Shown here in pieces: positions 59,593 through 64,000 of a stretch of DNA of 64,000 nucleotides. The position numbers and the translations under genes were made by a program. Numbering within the stretch: the stretch's first letter is position 1; each line of letters opens with the position of its first letter. The notes beneath the pieces were generated by a model. The model made no database searches and was not told the origin of the DNA. It was given only the letters and a program-made list of their open reading frames with translations. This DNA is from Streptomyces amritsarensis (lineage in GTDB: Bacteria > Actinomycetota > Actinomycetes > Streptomycetales > Streptomycetaceae): contig NZ_MQUR01000006.1 of NCBI RefSeq assembly GCF_001953875.1, positions 1 through 64,000 on the forward strand, given 5' to 3'.

Positions 59593-60708
59593 GTGGACGG
59601 TGCACAGGTGACGCTGTTCCTCGCCGGTGACGTGATGCTCGGCCGCGGCGTCGACCAGATCCTCCCGCACCCCGGTGACCCGGCCCTGCCGGAGGCGTAC
59701 GTCCGCGATGCGCGCACCTATGTCGAGCTGGCGGAGGCCGTGAACGGCGCCGTCCCGCGGCGGGTGCCGTACGCGTGGCCCTGGGGCGAGGCCCTGGCGG
59801 TCCTCGACGCGGCCGCGCCGGATGCCCGGATCGTCAATCTGGAGATGTCCGTCACCGTCAGCGACGACCTCGCGCCCGGCAAGGCGGTCCACTACCGGAT
59901 GCACCCGGCCAACCTTCCGGCTCTGGCCGTCGCCCGTCCCGACGTCAGCGTCCTCGCCAACAACCACGTCATGGACTACGGGCGGCGCGGGCTGGCCGAG
60001 ACCCTCGACGTGCTCGCCGCCGCCGGGCTGCGGACGGCGGGTGCCGGCCGGGACCTGGACGAGGCGCGGCGGCCCGCGGTGCTGCCCCTGGCCGGCGGCG
60101 GGCGCCTGCTGGTCTTCTCGCTGGGATCGGCGTCGAGCGGCATCCCCCACGGCTGGGCGGCCGCGGCGCGGCGCAGCGGCGTCGACCTCGTCGACGAGTC
60201 CTCGCAGGCGGACGCGGCCGAGGTGGCCGGCCGCATCCGGCGGGCGAAGCGGTCCGGCGACCTGGCGGTCGTCTCGATCCACTGGGGTTCCAACTGGGGG
60301 TACGCCGTCCCCCGCGAACAGGTCCGCTTCGCGCACGCGCTCGTCGACGGCGGCGCGGACGTCGTCCACGGGCACTCCTCGCACCATCCGCGCCCGATCG
60401 AGGTCTACCGGGGCCACGCGGTCCTCTACGGCTGCGGCGACCTGATCGACGACTACGAGGGCATCGGCGGCCACGAGCGGTACCGGGACGATCTCCGGCT
60501 GCTGTACCTGCTCCGGCTGGAGGCGGACACCGGCCGTCTCGCCGACGCGCTGCTGGTCCCGCTGCAGGTCCACCGGATGCGGCTGCGCCGGGCCTCCGGT
60601 GCCGACACCGACCTGCTGGGCGAGGTCCTCACCCGGGCCAGCCGCGCCTTCGCCACCGCGGTGTCCCGTACGCCGGAGGGTGCGCTCCGCGTCCACGCGG
60701 ACGGGTGA
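59593..60708 (+). CDS. CapA-family (PgsA-like) metallophosphatase-fold protein
   Basis: This protein of about 370 residues is a member of the CapA family (poly-gamma-glutamate synthesis-associated, calcineurin-like fold). VTLFLAGDVMLGRGVDQILP, IVNLEMSVTVSDD, VSVLANNHVMDYGRRGLAET, VVSIHWGSNWGY and VHGHSSHHPRPIEVYRG are the conserved metal-site blocks. No signal peptide is evident at the GTG (59593); a later GTG at 59608 is also possible. No capB/capC genes are nearby, so poly-gamma-glutamate synthesis is not implied and the role is unknown. It is divergent from polX. Confidence 0.88.
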   Translation: MDGAQVTLFLAGDVMLGRGVDQILPHPGDPALPEAYVRDARTYVELAEAVNGAVPRRVPYAWPWGEALAVLDAAAPDARIVNLEMSVTVSDDLAPGKAVHYRMHPANLPALAVARPDVSVLANNHVMDYGRRGLAETLDVLAAAGLRTAGAGRDLDEARRPAVLPLAGGGRLLVFSLGSASSGIPHGWAAAARRSGVDLVDESSQADAAEVAGRIRRAKRSGDLAVVSIHWGSNWGYAVPREQVRFAHALVDGGADVVHGHSSHHPRPIEVYRGHAVLYGCGDLIDDYEGIGGHERYRDDLRLLYLLRLEADTGRLADALLVPLQVHRMRLRRASGADTDLLGEVLTRASRAFATAVSRTPEGALRVHADG

Positions 60709-60810
60709 GCGCCCGCGCTGGGTGCGTGCCGGTTTGCTCCACCGCAGCGGGGGCAGCCGCGTGGCACACAGACAAAGGCCCCGAAGCGGACCCCGGAATG
60801 GAGTGCGGAC

Positions 60811-61353
60811 ATGTCTACCACCACACTCGTAGTGGCGATCGTCATCGCGGCAGTCGTGGTGCTCGCGCTCATCGCGACGCTGTGGCTGTCGGCTCGCCGG
60901 CGCCGCCTGCGCGACCGGTTCGGCCCGGAGTACGAGCGGACCGTGCAGGAGGAGGGCGGCGCGAGGGCTGCCGAGCGCGACCTGCGCGCCCGGGAACAGC
61001 GGCACGAGCAGCTCGACATCAAGGAGCTTCCGGCCGAGCGGCGCCGCGAGTACGCCGAGGCCTGGAGCGACGTCCAGGAACACTTCGTGGACCGTCCGGA
61101 GACCTCCGTGGCGGAAGCGGACGACCTGGTCTCCAGGCTGATGGACGAGCGCGGCTACCCCACCGCGGAGTACGAGGGCCGGCTGCGCGACCTGTCCGTC
61201 GAGCACGGCCGCACCCTCGACCATTACCGGGCCGCGCACGACGTCAAGGTGCGCAGCGGCGGGGGCCGGGCGACGACGGAGGAACTGCGGGGGGCGATGG
61301 TGCACTACCGCGCCCTGTTCGAGGAGCTTCTGACGGATCGAAGGAGTCGTTGA
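60811..61353 (+). CDS. Membrane-anchored hypothetical protein (pair, gene A)
   Basis: This 180-residue protein has one N-terminal membrane helix (VVAIVIAAVVVLALIATLWL), a basic stop-transfer (SARRRRLRDRF) and a long charged helical cytoplasmic domain. The last 90 residues (WSDVQEHFVDRPETSVAEAD, then GAMVHYRALFEELL) recur in the next gene. Such conserved helical domains occur in actinobacterial proteins of unknown function. It is co-transcribed with its paralogue: the stop and the next ATG are separated by one base. Confidence 0.75.
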   Translation: MSTTTLVVAIVIAAVVVLALIATLWLSARRRRLRDRFGPEYERTVQEEGGARAAERDLRAREQRHEQLDIKELPAERRREYAEAWSDVQEHFVDRPETSVAEADDLVSRLMDERGYPTAEYEGRLRDLSVEHGRTLDHYRAAHDVKVRSGGGRATTEELRGAMVHYRALFEELLTDRRSR

Positions 61354-61354
61354 C

Positions 61355-61861
61355 ATGCGGATACGCGGAGATCAGCAGGCCCGGGACGGGGACACCGGAT
61401 CCGGCCCGACCACCGAGGACATCATGAACTCGGCTGCGGGCGGCGAACGGCAGGCGCCCCTCTACCCGGGGGAGTCCACGTCCGGCGGGCCGGACGGCGT
61501 ACGGGCCGACGAGCCGGCCGGGACCACCGGGACGGACGAGGCGGAGGCGGCCGATCGGGCCGGTGCCCGCGAAGGGGTGGACGCCGACACGGAGGAACCG
61601 CTGCTCGGCGCGACGGACACCGAGGAGTACCGCAGGAGGTGGAGTGAGGTCCAGGGCCGCTTCGTCGACGACCCGCAGGACGCCGTGAGGTCGGCGGACA
61701 CCCTGGTGGCGGAGGTCATGCAGGCCCTGGCCGGGAGCTTCTCCACGCGCAAGCAGGGCCTGGAGGGGCAGTGGGACCGCGGCGAGCAGGTCGCGACGGA
61801 GGACCTGCGGGTGGCGTTGCAGCACTACCGCTCGTTCTTCAACCGCCTCCTCAAGACCTGA
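61355..61861 (+). CDS. Soluble paralogue of the preceding protein (pair, gene B)
   Basis: This 168-residue acidic protein has a disordered N-terminal half (rich in Gly, Glu, Thr and Asp) and a helical C-terminal domain. WSEVQGRFVDDPQDAVRSAD and LRVALQHYRSFFNRLLKT match the same positions in the membrane-anchored neighbour. It lacks the membrane helix, so the pair could be a membrane anchor and a soluble partner built on one domain. Function unknown. The operon ends at a 15-bp-stem hairpin. Confidence 0.75.
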   Translation: MRIRGDQQARDGDTGSGPTTEDIMNSAAGGERQAPLYPGESTSGGPDGVRADEPAGTTGTDEAEAADRAGAREGVDADTEEPLLGATDTEEYRRRWSEVQGRFVDDPQDAVRSADTLVAEVMQALAGSFSTRKQGLEGQWDRGEQVATEDLRVALQHYRSFFNRLLKT

Positions 61862-61890
61862 ACGGGCCGACCGGGGCGGGCGGCCCGACG

Positions 61891-61926
61891 CACGTCCCGG
61901 ACGAGTCATGCCTCGTCCGGGACGTG
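61891..61926. terminator. 15-bp-stem hairpin with a stop codon in its loop
   Basis: Perfect arms CACGTCCCGGACGAG (61891-61905) and its complement (61912-61926) surround a 6-nt loop (61906-61911). That loop contains the stop codon of the convergent phosphatase gene. The right arm encodes the last residues of that protein. Confidence 0.7.
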
Positions 61927-64000
61927 GATGTCCAGAACGCAGATGTCGTCCCGGTTGGCCAGGCGCCGCCCCGCCAGCGTGCGGGCGAGCTCCGTGTCGG
62001 TGCCGTCCCGCAGGAGCGCGAGGGCGTCCCGTGCGAGCCGGTCGAGTCCGAGGTCGATGTCCTCGCCCGGTTCCTCCACGAGCCCGTCGGTGTAGAGCAG
62101 CAGCCGGTCGCCGGGCCGGAGGTCGATGACGGCCTGTCCGTAGACGGAGTCGCGGACTGCGCCCAGGAGGCAGCCGTCGGGCTGCGGGAGGAATCGCGCG
62201 CGGCCGCCGCGGAGCAGCAGCGGCGGCAGGTGCCCGGCCCGCGCCCAGGTCAGGCGCCGGCCCTCGGGCTGGTAGCGGCCGATGACCATCGTCGCGGTGG
62301 CGGAGGGTTCGGTGTCGGTGTGGAGCAGGAGGTTGTTGAGGCGGCGCAGGACGTCGATGAGGGCGGAGCCGGTGATGGCCATGCCTTTGGCGGTGAACCT
62401 CAGCTGGGCCATGGTGCCGACGGCCGCGAGGCCGTGGCCGGCCACGTCCCCGACGACGAAGAGCGCGCTCCTGTCGGGGAGTTCGATGGCGCTGTACCAG
62501 TCGCCGCCGACGTTGACCCCGCTGTCCGCGGGCATGCAGGCCACGCCGACGCACAGACCGGCGAGTTCCAGGGACTGCTCGGGGATGGGCAGCAGGGTCG
62601 ACTGGAGCCGTGCGGCGAGTGCGCGTTCTGCTTGCAGCATGCCGCGCTGGAGGAGGACGGCCCGCTCGCTCTCGTGCAACGCCTGTTCGGCGTCGCGCAG
62701 GGCGGTGACGTCCTGGAAGAATCCGTGGACCTCGACCGGGGTGCCGTGGGCGTCGGTCTGCGCCTCCACGACGATGCGCAGGTGTCGTACACCGCCCGCA
62801 GCACTGATCCGGAAGGGCCGGTCCACGGGGTGTCCGAGCCTGAGCAGCCGTTGGACGGCCGCGCCGAGGCCCGCCTGGTCCTCCGCCAGCACGTGGCGGG
62901 GCAGTTCCTCGAGGCCGATCGGGCCCAGGGCGGGCTCGCGGTCGAAGATGGCGTAGACCTGGTCGGACCAGACGATCCGGTCCGTCGTGAGGTTCCAGCC
63001 CGCCCAGCCGAGGTTGCCCAGGCGCTGCATGTCGGCCAGCCGGCGGATCTCACGCTCGCTGGTGTCGTGCCGGATCCAGGAGACGACCAGGCGCTCCCCG
63101 AGTCGGGTCGCCCGGACGGAGTACACGGATTCCTGCGGGAATCCGGCGTCGACCTCCTGGTACAGGAAGGGCTCGCTCTCGTACACCGCTCCGGTGGCGA
63201 GCGTGTCCCGGTAGCCCTCCCACAGGGCGGTGCCCGCCACGGTGGGGTAGGTCTCCAGCACCCTCCGCCCGATGAGCTCCTTGCCGCGGCGCCCGGCCAC
63301 GTCGACCGCTTCCGGGGTCGCAGCGTCGATCCGGTAGTCCTCGACCTCGCCCGTCGGCGAACGCAGCGGGGTGAGCAGGACCGCGGGCCCGGACAGCACC
63401 TCCAGGATCCGCTGGGCCTGGTCCACGGCGTCGGGGGCCGCGGGGCGCTCGGCCCTGCGGTCGTCGGGGCCGCCGAAGGCGCGCAGCAGCGCGCCGCAGA
63501 GCCGCACGGACCGGCGCAGCAGTGTGCGCGTGTCGGGGTCGAAGGGGCCGGGCCGCGTGCACAGGAACCCCACGGCGGCCCTCGCGACGGCGTCCGGCGG
63601 TACGGGTATCCAGGCCCGCGAGGGCCACCGCTCGGGCGGGTTGCCGATCAACAGGTAGCGGCGTGCGTCCTGCACCGGGTCCTCGAGCCACACGGGGTGC
63701 CGCGAGGCGATGGCCTCGAGGGCGGCGACGCCGCCGAGCGGGGGCACGCGGCTCCACTGGTCGGCCAGCTCCCGGTCGATGCCGGCGTGCCCGGTCAGTT
63801 CCAGGCTGCCCGCGGCCGTCACCGCGTAGATCATCACGGCGTCCACGCCGACCGCCTCCGCGAGTACGGACCGCAGCAGCTCCGCGATGTCCCCCTCGTC
63901 GCCCGCCTCGGTCAGGCCCTCGGCGATCTGCGGCAGCAGCGGGCGCGACCCGGCCGCGTGCGGCGGCGGGCCGGCGCGGAAGGCTGTGGTGCCGGCGGCC
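61906..64000 (-). CDS. GAF/PAS/PP2C (SpoIIE-type) serine phosphatase, 5' end beyond window
   Basis: This multidomain regulator of at least 690 residues continues past the window edge. The order is GAF-like (IAELLRSVLAEAVGVDAVMI, VGFLCTRPGPFDPDTRTLLR), two PAS-like regions (IDAATPEAVDVAGRRGKELI; WNLTTDRIVWSDQVYAIFD), a linking coiled coil (ESERAVLLQRGMLQAERALA) and a C-terminal PP2C/SpoIIE domain. The phosphatase metal motifs are VNVGGDWYSAIELPDR, VVGDVAGHGLAAVGTMAQL, LLYTDGLVEEPGEDIDLGLD and DDICVLDIHV. Such proteins dephosphorylate anti-sigma-factor antagonists in response to a ligand. The nearest complete start is a GTG at 63846, but open coding sequence extends upstream of it. Confidence 0.92.
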   Translation of the reverse strand, partial: AAGTTAFRAGPPPHAAGSRPLLPQIAEGLTEAGDEGDIAELLRSVLAEAVGVDAVMIYAVTAAGSLELTGHAGIDRELADQWSRVPPLGGVAALEAIASRHPVWLEDPVQDARRYLLIGNPPERWPSRAWIPVPPDAVARAAVGFLCTRPGPFDPDTRTLLRRSVRLCGALLRAFGGPDDRRAERPAAPDAVDQAQRILEVLSGPAVLLTPLRSPTGEVEDYRIDAATPEAVDVAGRRGKELIGRRVLETYPTVAGTALWEGYRDTLATGAVYESEPFLYQEVDAGFPQESVYSVRATRLGERLVVSWIRHDTSEREIRRLADMQRLGNLGWAGWNLTTDRIVWSDQVYAIFDREPALGPIGLEELPRHVLAEDQAGLGAAVQRLLRLGHPVDRPFRISAAGGVRHLRIVVEAQTDAHGTPVEVHGFFQDVTALRDAEQALHESERAVLLQRGMLQAERALAARLQSTLLPIPEQSLELAGLCVGVACMPADSGVNVGGDWYSAIELPDRSALFVVGDVAGHGLAAVGTMAQLRFTAKGMAITGSALIDVLRRLNNLLLHTDTEPSATATMVIGRYQPEGRRLTWARAGHLPPLLLRGGRARFLPQPDGCLLGAVRDSVYGQAVIDLRPGDRLLLYTDGLVEEPGEDIDLGLDRLARDALALLRDGTDTELARTLAGRRLANRDDICVLDIHVPDEA

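Noticed and set aside
59047..61356. 769-codon minus-strand frame
   Set aside because: It is antisense to the CapA-like gene and its neighbour and lacks domain-like sequence.

Overview
The window is chromosomal DNA from a Streptomyces species. GC content is very high, codon third positions are G/C-rich, leucine TTA codons are rare and sit in a few accessory genes, and short Shine-Dalgarno sites precede GTG or ATG starts. It also holds two Streptomyces hallmarks: a secreted microbial-type transglutaminase and a complete whiE-type spore-pigment type II polyketide cluster. Genes lie on both strands in short operons, many separated by strong GC-rich hairpins.

Layout. 1-7 kb: a truncated AI-2E-family membrane protein, an MFS exporter, a small CPFC protein, a secreted TAP-like hydrolase, an exact 31-bp x5 tandem array, an aldo/keto reductase and a secreted S41-type peptidase. 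7-12.5 kb: an accessory stretch with small orphan ORFs, a beta-propeller-like protein, decayed DNA and a second secreted TAP-like hydrolase. 12.5-22.3 kb: an RpiB-type isomerase, the transglutaminase (TTA codon 7), a quinone reductase divergent from an AraC regulator, a GlxA regulator, a DoxX-like protein (TTA codon), a secreted endonuclease/phosphatase-fold protein and an imine-reductase-like dehydrogenase. 22.4-25.4 kb: a beta-propeller gene with an uncertain N-terminus, then a graveyard of truncated or frameshifted genes on both strands. 25.4-34.5 kb: paired secreted SH3-like proteins, a ribbon-helix-helix/SRPBCC operon with its own palindrome, a GlxA regulator whose stop codon lies in a MITE-like element, an MBL hydrolase, an NDH-2-like flavoprotein, and a serpin operon with an unknown propeller-like partner. 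34.7-41.4 kb: a DUF418 membrane protein, an SDR/MerR divergent pair with a 19-bp-spacer promoter, small orphans, a Doc/Fic-like toxin-like protein and an RpiR regulator.

41.4-50.2 kb is the spore-pigment locus. On the minus strand run a SchA/CurD-like ORFI, cupin ORFII, ketosynthase ORFIII, chain-length factor ORFIV, ACP ORFV, aromatase/cyclase ORFVI and TcmI cyclase ORFVII. They are mostly translationally coupled and end at a strong hairpin. A class A flavin hydroxylase (ORFVIII) is divergent, and an FMN reductase and a small acyl-CoA-carboxylase-epsilon-like protein flank the locus. 50.2-64 kb: sbcD-sbcC next to a perfect 38-bp palindrome, a GNAT and a MepB-like protein, a secreted GH16 glucanase with CBM6 behind a LacI-type operator, PolX, a CapA-like protein, a two-gene paralogous membrane/soluble cassette, and a truncated GAF/PAS/PP2C phosphatase at the right edge.

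Functionally, the window mixes sporulation functions (pigment, possibly the transglutaminase) with secreted hydrolases, DNA repair (SbcCD, PolX) and several small regulator/enzyme modules whose operators are visible as palindromes. No CRISPR array, rRNA, intact tRNA or prophage was seen. All assignments come from reading the sequence; no database search was run.
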